Part shown: positions 31,408 through 40,548 of the stretch, in pieces | How positions within the stretch are numbered: the stretch's first letter is position 1 | Layout of the letters: every line of letters starts with the position of its first letter | Source: Falsirhodobacter sp. 20TX0035 | Lineage (GTDB): Bacteria > Pseudomonadota > Alphaproteobacteria > Rhodobacterales > Rhodobacteraceae | Length of the DNA: 64,000 bases | NCBI RefSeq assembly: GCF_028307215.1 | Contig: NZ_JAQMHV010000002.1 | Coordinates: 62,001-126,000, forward strand | Direction of reading: 5' to 3' | Program-made: the position numbers and the translations under genes | Notes under the pieces: generated by a model | What the model was told of the DNA's origin: nothing | The model's input: the letters and a program-made list of their open reading frames with translations, nothing else | The model's database searches: none

Positions 31408-33704
31408 TGGACGGCACCGATCGCGAACGCGAGGAACGCCGCGCCGTAGAAATCCTGTCGCGCGGCGACTTCCCCGACCCGCATCCGGACGCGGGCAAGA
31501 TCCGCATCCTGTGGGTCTTCGCCTGGCTGGTCGTGGGAGGAGAGGAAACGGAGGTGCGGCATCTGGCGCGCCTTCTGGACCGCGACCGCTACAAGATCAC
31601 GGTGCTGCCCTGCTTCCGCAAGGACGGCATGCCCGAGCAGAGCCACGAGCAGCTGCGCGCCCTTGGGGTGGAGGTGGACATGACCGCCTACGCCCTTGGG
31701 TTCGAGGAGACGGTGGAATACCTGCGCCGCCGGATCGCGAAAGCCGACATCGTGCTGTCGTCGCAGGACGTGGCGGACATCTATCCGGCCATGGACCGGC
31801 TGGCCCTGCACCCCCCGCTGATCGAACATGGTGGTCTGGTGCGCGAGGCGCTGTCGGGGCCGAAGCACCACACCACCCGCTATGTCGGCGTGTGCGACAC
31901 GATCCGCGAGGCGGCGGCGTCCCGAATGCCGGATCGGCCGCAGCATGCGCTGGAAATCCCGTCGATGGTGGATCTGGCGGAGTTCGATGCGGCCGCCCGC
32001 GCCCCCATGCGCGAACGGCTGGGCGTGGCGGAGGGGGAGGTGCTGATTGGCTGGGTCGGCCGTCTGGACCGCAAGAAGCGGGTGGAGGATTTCATCCGCG
32101 CCGCCGCCGATCTGGCGGGCACGCATCCGACGGCGCGTTTTGTCGTCGTGGGCGGGCCGGACGCCTTCATGCCCGAATACGCGCACGAGCTGCACCATCT
32201 GGCGCATGATCTGGGTCTGAACGGGCGGCTGACCTTCACGGGCGATCGGGCGGACGTGCCGGACCTTCTGGCGGCGATGGACGTGTTCTGCTGGCTGTCG
32301 CGCGGCGAGGGGATGCCCCATGTGATCGCCGAGGCCGGGGCCGCGGGCCTGCCCGTGCTGGCCACGCCCGACAACGGCGCGTTGCAGCAGATCCGCGACG
32401 GCGAAACAGGGCTGTTCGTTCCGCATGAGGATCCGGTGGAGCTGGCCGCCGCCCTGCGCCGTCTGGTGGACGATCCCGCCTTGCGCCGCCGGTTGGGGCA
32501 GGCGCTTCAGGGCCATGTCCGCGCAACCTATGCGGCCGAAGTGGTCGTGCCGCAATGGGAGCGCCTGTTTGCCGAGGTTCTGGCGGAACGACCCGTGCCG
32601 CCCAAGGCCGAGGCGTTCCAGAGCTTCGTGCTGGGGGGGTGGGAAAGTTCCACCCACCGGTTGCGGAACGGGACGCGGCTTGATGTGCTGGAATCGACCG
32701 GGCACGACCGCAACGCGGCGGGCGATTACCGGCAGCTGGCGGGCCTTGGCATCCGCGCCCATCGCGACGCCGTGCGCTGGCACCGGATCGAGGAGGCGCC
32801 GGGGCGCTTCGACTTTTCCTCGGTCACGCCGATGTTCGAGGCGGCGCGGGACACCGGCACGCAGGTCATCTGGGACCTGATGCATTACGGCTGGCCCGAC
32901 GATCTGGACATCTGGTCGGCGGCCTTTGTGGACCGTTTCGCCGCCCTTGCCCGGGCCGTGGGGCGGCACCACCGCGAGGTGACGGACGCCGTGCCCTTCT
33001 GGTGCCCGGTGAACGAGATCAGCTTCTTTTCCTGGGCCGGGGGGGACGCGCAGTATCTGAACCCCTTCGCAACGGGCCGAGGGTTCGAGCTGAAGGTCCA
33101 GATGGCCCGCGCCTCCATCGTGGCCATGCAGGAACTGCGGGCCATCGACCCGCGCGCGCGTTTCGTGCACGCCGAGCCGTTGATCGGCATCCACCACGCC
33201 GACCACACCGGCCGCCCCCGGTGGGAGGCGCAGGGCTGGCACGACGCGCAGTTCCAAGCGATGGACCTGCTGTCGGGCCGGATCTGGCCGCAGATCGGGG
33301 GGGATCCGTCGTTCCTCGACATCGTGGGGGTGAACTACTACTTCAACAACCAGTGGATCCATGGCGGGCCGCCCATCGACATGGACCATCCGCTCTACGC
33401 CCCCTTGTCGGACCTGCTGTTCGAGGTGGCCGCCCGCTACGACCGGCCGGTGATGATCGCGGAAACGGGAACGGAAGGGGAGCGGCGCGCGTCTTGGCTG
33501 CGCTACGTGTCGGACGAGGTGCAGCGGGCGCGGGCGCGCGGCGTGCGGGTGGAGGGGATCTGCCTTTATCCCGTGGCGAACCATCTGGGCTGGGACGACA
33601 ACCGCCTGTGCCCGAACGGGCTGGTGGGGCACGAGCCCGCCCCCCGCGGGCGCGCCGTCCACGACCCCCTTGCGGCGGAGGTTCGCCGGGCGCTGGCACG
33701 GTGA
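31404..33704 (+). CDS. Fusion: GT4 glycosyltransferase + clan GH-A (GH1-like) glycosidase
   Basis: A 766-residue protein. Residues ~30-400 are a GT4 transferase (FAWLVVGGEETEVRHLARLL; GWVGRLDRKKRVEDFIRAAA; VFCWLSRGEGMPHVIAEAGAAG). Residues ~405-766 form a TIM-barrel glycosidase resembling family 1 beta-glucosidases (LAGLGIRAHRDAVRWHRIEEAPG; WDLMHYGWPDDLDI). The probable acid/base is Glu538 in VNEIS and the nucleophile Glu687 in AETGTEG. Both pairs of catalytic elements look intact. The gene starts inside the dehydrogenase stop (4-base overlap) and closes the operon. A transferase joined to a hydrolase of the same glycan type suggests trimming, transglycosylation or quality control; this is inference. 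Confidence 0.85.
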   Translation: MMDGTDREREERRAVEILSRGDFPDPHPDAGKIRILWVFAWLVVGGEETEVRHLARLLDRDRYKITVLPCFRKDGMPEQSHEQLRALGVEVDMTAYALGFEETVEYLRRRIAKADIVLSSQDVADIYPAMDRLALHPPLIEHGGLVREALSGPKHHTTRYVGVCDTIREAAASRMPDRPQHALEIPSMVDLAEFDAAARAPMRERLGVAEGEVLIGWVGRLDRKKRVEDFIRAAADLAGTHPTARFVVVGGPDAFMPEYAHELHHLAHDLGLNGRLTFTGDRADVPDLLAAMDVFCWLSRGEGMPHVIAEAGAAGLPVLATPDNGALQQIRDGETGLFVPHEDPVELAAALRRLVDDPALRRRLGQALQGHVRATYAAEVVVPQWERLFAEVLAERPVPPKAEAFQSFVLGGWESSTHRLRNGTRLDVLESTGHDRNAAGDYRQLAGLGIRAHRDAVRWHRIEEAPGRFDFSSVTPMFEAARDTGTQVIWDLMHYGWPDDLDIWSAAFVDRFAALARAVGRHHREVTDAVPFWCPVNEISFFSWAGGDAQYLNPFATGRGFELKVQMARASIVAMQELRAIDPRARFVHAEPLIGIHHADHTGRPRWEAQGWHDAQFQAMDLLSGRIWPQIGGDPSFLDIVGVNYYFNNQWIHGGPPIDMDHPLYAPLSDLLFEVAARYDRPVMIAETGTEGERRASWLRYVSDEVQRARARGVRVEGICLYPVANHLGWDDNRLCPNGLVGHEPAPRGRAVHDPLAAEVRRALAR

Positions 33705-33773
33705 CGGGACGGGTCGCGATTTCGTCAGGCCCCGGGGCGTGACCTTGCGGCCCGCCACCCTATCCTTCGCGCC

Positions 33774-34892
33774 ATGACCTTTGACACCGTACGCCTTTTT
33801 GCCCGCGAGGCGACGGGGTGGCTGCCGGACTGGCTGGTCACCCTCATCATCCTGGCGCTGGCCGTGCTTCTGGCCACGCTGTGCTATCGTATCCTGTTCC
33901 GCATCCTGACCCGGATCGTGGCGGGGCGGGAGCTGTTCTGGCGATCGCTGGTGGAACGCGGGGCGGCGCCGCTGCGGCTGGTGATGATCATCGTGACGCT
34001 GATCTTCGGCACGGCCGTGTCCCCCCTGACCAGCGGCGAGGCGCAGATCCTGTGGCGGCTGCTGACGGTTGGCACGATCATCTGCATTGCCTGGATCTCC
34101 TACACCGCGCTGTATATCTGGACGACGATCCACATGCGGCGGTTCAAGCTGGACGCCGAAGACAACCTGATGGCGCGCAAGCACATCACGCAAAGCCGCA
34201 TTCTGGTGAAGGTCAGCAAGATCCTGATCATCGTGATCGCGGTCGCTGCGGTGCTGATGACCTTCGACGCGGTGCGGCAATACGGCGTGTCGCTTCTGGC
34301 CTCGGCCGGGGCGGCGGGGATCGTGGCGGGTCTGGCGTTGCAGCCCTTGCTGAAGAACCTGTTCGCAGGAATCCAGCTGGCCATCACCCAGCCCATCCGC
34401 ATCGACGACGCCGTGATCGTGGAAGGCGAATGGGGGAATGTGGAGGAGATCACCTCCACCTATGTGGTGATCCGGGTGTGGGACTGGCGGCGGCTGATCA
34501 TTCCCTTGAGCTATTTCATTGAAAAGCCGTTCCAGAACTGGACGCGCGAGAATGCCGAGCTGATCGGGGTGGTGATGATCTATCTGGACCACACCGCGCC
34601 CATCGACCGGATCCGCGCCGAAGGGGAACGGATCGCCCGCGCCTCGCCCTTGTGGGACGGCAAGGTCTACAACCTGGCCGTGACCGATTTCCGCGAACGG
34701 GTGATGGAGGTGCGGGTGCTGGTGTCGGCCCGCAACGCGCCGCGCACCTTTGATCTGCGGTGCGAGGTGCGGGAAAAGCTAGTGGCCTTCATCCAGCGCG
34801 AATTCCCCCACGCCCTGCCCCGCACGCGCGAGGAGGTGCAGGCGAGCACGCCGGGCGTGCTGGCCCGCGATCTGGGGCAAGAGCCGGGTTAG
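33774..34892 (+). CDS. Mechanosensitive channel, MscS family
   Basis: A 372-residue inner-membrane protein with four or five N-terminal TM helices and the pore-lining MscS helix (SLLASAGAAGIVAGLALQPLL at about 180-200). A beta domain follows (DDAVIVEGEWGNVEEITSTYVVIRVWDWRRLIIPLSYF), then a C-terminal alpha/beta vestibule. It releases solutes on hypo-osmotic shock. The stop codon shares bases with that of the converging transglycosylase gene (TTAG at 34889-34892). Some relatives are annotated as small-conductance channels of the YbdG/YnaI group. Confidence 0.93.
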   Translation: MTFDTVRLFAREATGWLPDWLVTLIILALAVLLATLCYRILFRILTRIVAGRELFWRSLVERGAAPLRLVMIIVTLIFGTAVSPLTSGEAQILWRLLTVGTIICIAWISYTALYIWTTIHMRRFKLDAEDNLMARKHITQSRILVKVSKILIIVIAVAAVLMTFDAVRQYGVSLLASAGAAGIVAGLALQPLLKNLFAGIQLAITQPIRIDDAVIVEGEWGNVEEITSTYVVIRVWDWRRLIIPLSYFIEKPFQNWTRENAELIGVVMIYLDHTAPIDRIRAEGERIARASPLWDGKVYNLAVTDFRERVMEVRVLVSARNAPRTFDLRCEVREKLVAFIQREFPHALPRTREEVQASTPGVLARDLGQEPG

Positions 34893-36025
34893 CCGAGGCT
34901 GCGCAGAAGGGCGAGCGAGGGTTCGCCCGTCACCGCCTGCCCGGTGCGCGTCTGATAGGCGCTGATGGCGGCGCGGGACTTGTTGCCCAGCACGCCGTCC
35001 GCGCCGCCCGTGTCGAAGCCCCGCGCCGTCAGCCGCTGTTGCAGGGTGATGCGGTCGTTCTTTGTCAGGCCGTTCGCGTCGGGCGGGAAGCTGCCGCGCA
35101 GCGGGCCCGCGCCACCGATCCGGTCGGCCAGATGCCCCACGCCGATCGCGTAGAGGTCGGAGTTGTTGTAGCGCTTGATCGCGCGGAAGTTGCCGGTCAC
35201 GGCAAAGCGCGGTCCGCCCGCCTGCGGCTGGAGGATGGTGCCGCCGGCGCCGCCGCCGGTCACCTCCTGCCCCCAGCGGACACCACGAGTCCAGCCGCTG
35301 CGCGCAAGATAGGAGGCGGTGGAGGCCAAGGCGTCCGACGGATCGTCGGACCAGATGTCGCGGCGGCCGTCGCCGTTGAAGTCCACGGCATACGCCTCAT
35401 AGGACGTAGGGATGAACTGGGTGTGGCCCATGGCGCCGGCCCAGCTTCCTGTCATGCCTTCGGGCGTGATGTCGCCGTTCTGCAGGATGCGCAGGGCGGC
35501 CATCAGCTGCTGTTCGAAGAAGGCCGCGCGGCGTCCTTCATAGGCGAGGGTGGAGGTGGCCGCGATCACCGGCACGTTGCCCCGCCGTTCGCCGTAGAAG
35601 CTTTCCAGCCCCCAGACGGCGGTGACGATCGTGGGGTCCACGCCATACCGCGCCTCGAGCGTGGACAGGACGGCGCGGTTGCGGGCATAGGCGGCGCGGC
35701 CCTTGGCCACCCGTTCGTCCGACACGGCGATGGACAGGTAATCTTCCAGCGTGCGCGAGGATTCGGGCTGGTTGCGGTCGCGCGTGATCGCGCCGGGCAG
35801 GAAGCCCGCCGAGCGGAAGGCCCGGTCTACCGTGGCGGGGGTGATCCCGCGGGCGGTGGCGCGGCCCCGGAAGGCCGCCAGCCACGCGTCGTATCCGGCG
35901 TCGCGCACGGGGCGCAGGTCGTCGGGCAGGGCGGCGGGGGCCGAGGTGCCGCCGGGGAAGGTGTTCGTGCAGGCCGAAAGCCCGAGGGCGCCCATCCCGA
36001 TGGTGAAGTGCCGCCTGCCGATCAT
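34889..36025 (-). CDS. Lytic murein transglycosylase B-type lipoprotein with peptidoglycan-binding domain
   Basis: A 378-residue envelope enzyme. The signal peptide carries a lipobox (LGLSAC, Cys19). An MltB-type catalytic domain (about 45-300) has the catalytic Glu141 in VWGLESFYG and the motif GSWAGAMGHTQFIPTSY. A C-terminal peptidoglycan-binding repeat (about 315-375; NDRITLQQRLTARGFDTGG, KSRAAISAYQ) follows. It cleaves glycan strands with formation of 1,6-anhydro-MurNAc. The start at 36025 has GGAGA upstream. It could supply muropeptides to the NagA/NagK recycling route, but is not linked to it here. Confidence 0.92.
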   Translation of the reverse strand: MIGRRHFTIGMGALGLSACTNTFPGGTSAPAALPDDLRPVRDAGYDAWLAAFRGRATARGITPATVDRAFRSAGFLPGAITRDRNQPESSRTLEDYLSIAVSDERVAKGRAAYARNRAVLSTLEARYGVDPTIVTAVWGLESFYGERRGNVPVIAATSTLAYEGRRAAFFEQQLMAALRILQNGDITPEGMTGSWAGAMGHTQFIPTSYEAYAVDFNGDGRRDIWSDDPSDALASTASYLARSGWTRGVRWGQEVTGGGAGGTILQPQAGGPRFAVTGNFRAIKRYNNSDLYAIGVGHLADRIGGAGPLRGSFPPDANGLTKNDRITLQQRLTARGFDTGGADGVLGNKSRAAISAYQTRTGQAVTGEPSLALLRSLG

Positions 36026-36150
36026 GCCATGTCTCCGCTTGGTGTCGGGTCCGACAGTAGACGATGGGGAGGGGGCCGCAATGGGGGATGCGGGTGTTGG
36101 ACGATCCCCGCCGATTGTGGCATAAGGGAAGGCCGCGGAACGAGGCTCCG

Positions 36151-36780
36151 ATGACCCCCGACACGATCCAGTCCCTCACCCACTCGGCCCTGCCTTGGCT
36201 GGATCTGGCTGGGATTTCCGTTTTTGCCGTGTCGGGCGCCCTGGCGGCGGCGAAGGCGGGGCAGACCATGGTGACCTTCGCCTTCTTCGCGTCGGTCACG
36301 GCGATCGGGGGCGGGACGATGCGCGACCTGCTGATCGGGGCGCCGGTGTTCTGGATGCACGATCCGGTCTGGATCTCGGCCTGCCTCTTGGTGGCGGTGG
36401 CGGTGTGGTTCACGCCCCGGCGGTTGTGGCCGCTGCGCGCGGTGGAATGGTTCGACGCGGTGGGGCTGGCGGCCTATGCGGTCTATGGATCGGGCAAGGC
36501 GCTGGCTTATGGGATCCCGCCGCTGCCGGCCGCGATCATGGGGGTGGTCACGGCTTGTCTGGGCGGCATTCTGCGCGACGTGTTGGCGGGCACCCCGTCC
36601 ATCGTCATCCGGCCCGAGCTTTACGTGACGGCGGCGGCGGTGGCGGCGGGGCTTTACGTCGCCCTCACCTCGGTCGGGGTGGCGCCGTGGCTGGCGGCGG
36701 TTCCGGCCGCCGGCGCGGGGTTCGGCCTGCGGGCGCTGGCGCTGCTGCGCGGGCTGGCCCTGCCGGGATACCGGCGCTGA
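36151..36780 (+). CDS. Trimeric intracellular cation channel (TRIC)/YadS-like membrane protein
   Basis: A 209-residue protein with seven TM helices arranged as two UPF0126 repeats, each with a Gly-rich motif: ASVTAIGGGTMRDLLIG and TACLGGILRDVLAG. Bacterial TRIC channels conduct monovalent cations; some relatives are linked to glycine transport. The ATG at 36151 has GAGG 6 bases upstream and fits the family N-terminus (DLAGISVFAVSGALAA). The stop abuts the converging small gene with no gap. Confidence 0.9.
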   Translation: MTPDTIQSLTHSALPWLDLAGISVFAVSGALAAAKAGQTMVTFAFFASVTAIGGGTMRDLLIGAPVFWMHDPVWISACLLVAVAVWFTPRRLWPLRAVEWFDAVGLAAYAVYGSGKALAYGIPPLPAAIMGVVTACLGGILRDVLAGTPSIVIRPELYVTAAAVAAGLYVALTSVGVAPWLAAVPAAGAGFGLRALALLRGLALPGYRR

Positions 36781-37071
36781 TCAGGTTTCGGCGCTGTCCA
36801 CCCAGACAAAGGCCTGGGGGCACATGTTGGCGATCTCGGGATGATCTTCGCGCAGTTTCAGAAGGGCGGTGCGGGTGACGCCGAGGGCCACGTCGCTGCG
36901 CACGTCGAAATTGTAGAGCGCTTCGGAAATGCCGTGGATGGCCGTCAGGCGTTCGGCGTCGTCCTTCCAGTCCCACGCCAGCAGCGCGCCGGAGATGTTG
37001 CGGATCGCCGCCATCCCTTCCAGCATGATGTCGCATTGCAGCGTGGTGCGGTCGTCAACCGTATGAGTCAT
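36781..37071 (-). CDS. Hypothetical cytoplasmic protein (96 aa)
   Basis: A 96-residue, slightly acidic, helical protein starting MTHTVDDRTTLQCDIMLEGM and ending FVWVDSAET. It has no signal peptide or TM segment. I recognise no family. The ATG at 37071 is chosen because AGGA lies about 10 bases upstream; 37080 is an alternative. It lies 87 bases after the start-distal end of the GT8 gene on the same strand and may be its downstream partner. Confidence 0.55.
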   Translation of the reverse strand: MTHTVDDRTTLQCDIMLEGMAAIRNISGALLAWDWKDDAERLTAIHGISEALYNFDVRSDVALGVTRTALLKLREDHPEIANMCPQAFVWVDSAET

Positions 37072-37158
37072 GGGGATCATGTCCTGAGATCGGGGCTGTG
37101 CCGGATCTAGCGCGGCCGGGGCGGGGAACACGGGATTTCGTGCCAAATCCGCGGGGCT

Positions 37159-38178
37159 TCACAGGGCCCCGCGTTGCAGGTCCCGGCCCGGTTCTGCGGC
37201 GGGCTCCGGGCGCTGTGCCGTTGACGCCGGAAGGACACAATACCGGGTGGGGAACCGCGACAGGTAGCGCGTCATCCTTCGCCCGTTCATCAGGTGGCGC
37301 AGAAGCATCGCCACCATGATGCGGTTGTCCACGGGCATGTGGGACATGTTCCGTTCGATCCGCAGGTCAGGGAAATGTTCGCGCAGGAAGCAGGCCATCG
37401 CCACGGCGAAGCGGGCGGGCAGGGCGTGCTGCGGCGCGTTCCACGGCTTTTCCTTGCCGATGAAGTGGACGATGTTGGCGCCCACCACCGCCTCGTGCAG
37501 GCGGGCGGCCTTGCTGTATTGCCAGTTCCAGACGGGTGAGAGTTCGGTCCAGTTGCGGTGCAGCACGATGTTCAGAAGGGTCTGATCGTGGCGGCGCAGG
37601 CGGCCCTGGCAACCCGAGCCGTGGGCGATGGCCTGTTCCTCCACGCCTTGGTCCTGCCACAAGGGCACGTCGATCAGAAGAACACCGCTGTTGAAATAGG
37701 GCGCGTTGGGCAGGCCGGCGGTCCGGAACTCCTGTGGCATGCGGGCGGGGGTGCGCCATTGGGGGTTGTCGCGCACGGCGGCCACGGGATTGGACAGCGG
37801 CACGTCCAGAAGGCGCGAAAAGTCGCCGTCCTGGATGAAGACGTCGGCGTCCAGATACAGGATGCGGTCATAGTCGTTCCCCAGCCGCCGGGGCAGAAGC
37901 AGCCGGTGATAGGCGCTTTCGGAGCGGCGCTGGTCCAGCGCGAAGCCGGCGAAGGTGGTTCCCGGTTCCAGCGCCACGGGGCGGAGCCCGAGATGGCGCA
38001 GCGTGTGGGGTATGACCGGGGCCGTGGCGTCGCAAAGGCAGATGTCGAAGTCGCGGTCGGGGTGAAGGGCCGCGATCTGCGAGGCTGCGAAGAGGGCGAA
38101 AGGCCGATACCGGTCGTCGCAGCAGAAGGCCACGGCCTTGCGGGGGCGGGGCTGCGGAAGGGGTGCCGGCTGGGTCAT
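37159..38178 (-). CDS. Glycosyltransferase family 8 protein
   Basis: A 339-residue retaining GT-A transferase. It has the family start (AVAFCCDDRYRPFALFAASQIAAL), the metal-binding D-x-D in RILYLDADVFI (about residue 107), PYFNSGVLLIDVPLW, and VVGANIVHFIGKEKPW near the C-terminus. GT8 enzymes transfer glucose or galactose, typically to LPS core. A start at 38178 is used; 38205 is possible. It is 4 kb from the main saccharide locus and on the other strand, so it is probably a separate function. Confidence 0.88.
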   Translation of the reverse strand: MTQPAPLPQPRPRKAVAFCCDDRYRPFALFAASQIAALHPDRDFDICLCDATAPVIPHTLRHLGLRPVALEPGTTFAGFALDQRRSESAYHRLLLPRRLGNDYDRILYLDADVFIQDGDFSRLLDVPLSNPVAAVRDNPQWRTPARMPQEFRTAGLPNAPYFNSGVLLIDVPLWQDQGVEEQAIAHGSGCQGRLRRHDQTLLNIVLHRNWTELSPVWNWQYSKAARLHEAVVGANIVHFIGKEKPWNAPQHALPARFAVAMACFLREHFPDLRIERNMSHMPVDNRIMVAMLLRHLMNGRRMTRYLSRFPTRYCVLPASTAQRPEPAAEPGRDLQRGAL

Positions 38179-38231
38179 GGTCGGGTCCGTGGCGATACCG
38201 GGCATGGGGCCCGGCGGCACCTATAGCAGAC

Positions 38232-38262
38232 CGCCCCGCCCGGGCGCAAAGGGGGCGGGGCG
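38232..38262 (-). terminator. GC-rich hairpin after the metal operon
   Basis: A 10-base perfect stem (CGCCCCGCCC at 38232-38241 with its complement at 38253-38262), just beyond the stop of the PCuAC gene on the minus strand. No U-tract follows, so termination would need help. It separates the metal operon from the GT8 gene. Confidence 0.5.
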
Positions 38263-38270
38263 CGGGCCCG

Positions 38271-38732
38271 TCAGTGATGATGGTGCTGCATCTTGCCCGC
38301 GTTCACCGCCATCACCGGCACGGCGATGGTCAGGGGCGCGGCCTGTTCAAAGGTCAGCGTGACGTCGATCGTGGCGCCCTGCACCAGCGGTTTGGCCAGG
38401 TTTTCAAGCATCAGATGCTTGCCGGAGGGGGCAAGCGCGACGGCTTCGCCCGCCGGAAGGGGCAGTCCGTCCGGCAGCGGGGCCATGCGCATTGTGTCGT
38501 CCTTCATCACCATCTCGTGGAGGGACACGGCTTGCGCGGCGTCGGTGGTGGCGGAAACCAGCCGATCATCGGCGGCCCCGGTGTTTGTCAGCGTCATGTA
38601 GACGCCGCCCACGGGCGCGCCCGGAAGGGTGGCGCGGGCAAATGCGTCGCGGACGGCGATGGGATTCGCGTCCTGCGCCAGCGCAGGGCCGGCGAGCGCG
38701 AGCGACAGGACGAGGGTCAGGGGGCGGAGCAT
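38271..38732 (-). CDS. Periplasmic copper chaperone PCuA(C)-like
   Basis: A 153-residue exported protein with a signal peptide (MLRPLTLVLSLALAGPALAQ). The cupredoxin-like domain carries the copper-binding H-M...H-M motif: HEMVMKDDTMRMAPL and, about 20 residues later, GKHLMLENL. The tail ends MQHHHH. PCuAC delivers Cu(I) to cytochrome oxidase or the periplasm. It is the last gene of a minus-strand operon headed by a DUF2946 protein and a FecBCD-type importer, which points to copper as the handled metal. An AAAGGA ribosome site supports the start at 38732. Confidence 0.92.
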   Translation of the reverse strand: MLRPLTLVLSLALAGPALAQDANPIAVRDAFARATLPGAPVGGVYMTLTNTGAADDRLVSATTDAAQAVSLHEMVMKDDTMRMAPLPDGLPLPAGEAVALAPSGKHLMLENLAKPLVQGATIDVTLTFEQAAPLTIAVPVMAVNAGKMQHHHH

Positions 38733-38752
38733 GGGAGGGTCCTTTCGAAGGG

Positions 38753-39502
38753 TCAGGCGGGAAGGTGGGGAATCACGACAAGGCGGTTGTCCCGATCCTT
38801 CAGGTATTCGGGACGGATGTTCCAGCACGCCTCCACCGTGGCGGGGGCGAGGGCGTCTTCGGCGGGGCCGTCGGCGCAGATCCGGCCGTCGCCCAGCACC
38901 AGAAGCCGGTCGCAGAACCGCGCGGCCAGCGTCAGGTCGTGCAGGGCGGCGATCACCACCGTGCCGCTGCGGCGGGCGTGGGTCTGCAACAGGGACAGGG
39001 CGGCCAGCTGGTGGTGTAGGTCCAGCGCCGAGGTCGGTTCGTCCAGCAGAAGCAGGCGCGGCTTGGCGAAAAGGCGTTGCGCGATCAGGACGCGCTGCTG
39101 CTGGCCCCCTGACAGGCGGTTCATCGGGCGATCGGCCAGATCGGCCAGGCCAAGGCCGTCCAGCAGCGCCCGCGCCTCGGTGATCAGAGCGGGCGGCACG
39201 CGCAGGCCAAGGCGCTTGCGCTGGCCCAGCAGCACGCAGTCGAGCACCGAAAGGGAGGAGCGGATGGTGAAGTTTTGCGGCAAAAGGGACACCGCCTCGC
39301 GCGCCAGGGGCTGGCCGTTCTGCCGCAGCCCTACCGTTTCGGGGCCGAGGCCCGCGATCGCGCGCAGCAGCGTGGACTTGCCGGACCCGTTCGGGCCGGT
39401 GACGCCGATCATGCCGCCGGGCGCGAAATCCAGTGCCAGGGCGGGCAGGATCTGGTTCGGGCCGCGGTGCAGGGCGGGGCAGGTGAGGGACAGCACGCTC
39501 AT
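38753..39502 (-). CDS. Metal/metal-chelate ABC importer, ATP-binding protein
   Basis: A 249-residue FecE-family ATPase, with Walker A GPNGSGKST near residue 38, signature [15 protein letters not shown] and Walker [13 protein letters not shown]. It overlaps the permease gene by 4 bases and is followed 20 bases later by the copper chaperone gene. FecE-type ATPases usually import ferric siderophores, but the operon context makes a copper complex a good alternative. Confidence 0.9.
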   Translation of the reverse strand: MSVLSLTCPALHRGPNQILPALALDFAPGGMIGVTGPNGSGKSTLLRAIAGLGPETVGLRQNGQPLAREAVSLLPQNFTIRSSLSVLDCVLLGQRKRLGLRVPPALITEARALLDGLGLADLADRPMNRLSGGQQQRVLIAQRLFAKPRLLLLDEPTSALDLHHQLAALSLLQTHARRSGTVVIAALHDLTLAARFCDRLLVLGDGRICADGPAEDALAPATVEACWNIRPEYLKDRDNRLVVIPHLPA

Positions 39503-40548
39503 GACTCCTCGTACCGCCAAAGGACGACGATCAGCATGGGCACGCCCGCCAGCGCGGTGACGATGCCGACAGGCAGCGCCGCGCCGGGAGAGATCAGCTT
39601 GCCCAGCACTGAGGCCGCCATCAGGATCAGCGCGCCCGTCAGCGCGGCGGCGGGCAGGGCGAAGCGGTGATCCTCCCCCACCATGGCGCGGGCGATGTGG
39701 GGGGCGATCAGGCCCACGAAGCCGATGGTGCCGGTGAAGGACACGGCCGCCGCCGTCAGCGCCGCCGTCAGCAGAAAGGTGCGGCGGCGCAGGGCGGTCA
39801 GGTTCAGGCCCAGCGTTTCGGCGTTCGCCTCGCCCATGCGCAGGGCGGTCAGGGCCCAGACGTCGCGGGTGATCCAAGGCAGGCAGGCCAGAAGGATCGC
39901 GCCCGACACGCCGACGCTGGTCCAGTTGGCCTTCAGCAGCGATCCGAACAGCCAGAAGACGATCTGCTGCAACACCTCGGGCGAGGACAGGAACTGGACC
40001 AGCGATTGCAGGGACTGGAACAGGAACAGGACGGCGATGCCGGACAGGACCATGATCTCGGGCCGGTGGCCCTTCAGGTGGGCCAGCGTGGCGACCAAAC
40101 CCGTGGCGGCGAGCGTGGCGAGAAAGGCCGACAGCGGCGTCAGCAGCCACAAGGGCAAGCCGAAGGCCGCCCCGCCCGCGCCAAGGATCGACAGCGACGC
40201 GCCGAACCCCGCCGCCGCCGAGAAGCCCAGCGTGTAGGGCGAGGCGAGGGGGTTGGCGAGCATGGTCTGCATCAGGAGCCCCGCCAGCCCGAGGCAGGCG
40301 CCGACGATCACGCCCATCAGCGCCTGCGGCAGGCGGATCTGGAACAGGATGGTGGCGGCGGCGCGGTCCGCCCCGCCGGGGCCCGCGCCAAGCGCGTGCA
40401 GGACTTCGTGAAGGGGCATGCCGGAGGGGCCGGTGGCGAGGTCCGCCAGCATCAGCGCCACCAGCGCGGCCAGCGCCGCCGCCAGCACCAAGGCGCGGCG
40501 GGCGGAGCGGCGGCGCCACGCGGCGACGGGATCCACGCGGGCGGTCAT
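39499..40548 (-). CDS. Metal/metal-chelate ABC importer, FecCD permease
   Basis: A 349-residue permease with about ten TM helices. FecCD motifs include IRLPQALMGVIVGACLGLAG, NPLASPYTLGFSAAAGFGAS and GTIGFVGLIAPHIARAMVG. The start at ATG 40548 overlaps the binding-protein stop and yields the family N-terminus. Both ends overlap neighbours by 4 bases. It forms the inner-membrane channel of the importer. Confidence 0.92.
   Translation of the reverse strand: MTARVDPVAAWRRRSARRALVLAAALAALVALMLADLATGPSGMPLHEVLHALGAGPGGADRAAATILFQIRLPQALMGVIVGACLGLAGLLMQTMLANPLASPYTLGFSAAAGFGASLSILGAGGAAFGLPLWLLTPLSAFLATLAATGLVATLAHLKGHRPEIMVLSGIAVLFLFQSLQSLVQFLSSPEVLQQIVFWLFGSLLKANWTSVGVSGAILLACLPWITRDVWALTALRMGEANAETLGLNLTALRRRTFLLTAALTAAAVSFTGTIGFVGLIAPHIARAMVGEDHRFALPAAALTGALILMAASVLGKLISPGAALPVGIVTALAGVPMLIVVLWRYEES

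Noticed and set aside
31326-34592. A 1,088-codon frame antisense to the GT4-GH1 fusion and MscS genes
   Set aside because: Same composition artefact; it crosses two well-supported genes and lacks a ribosome site or recognisable domain.
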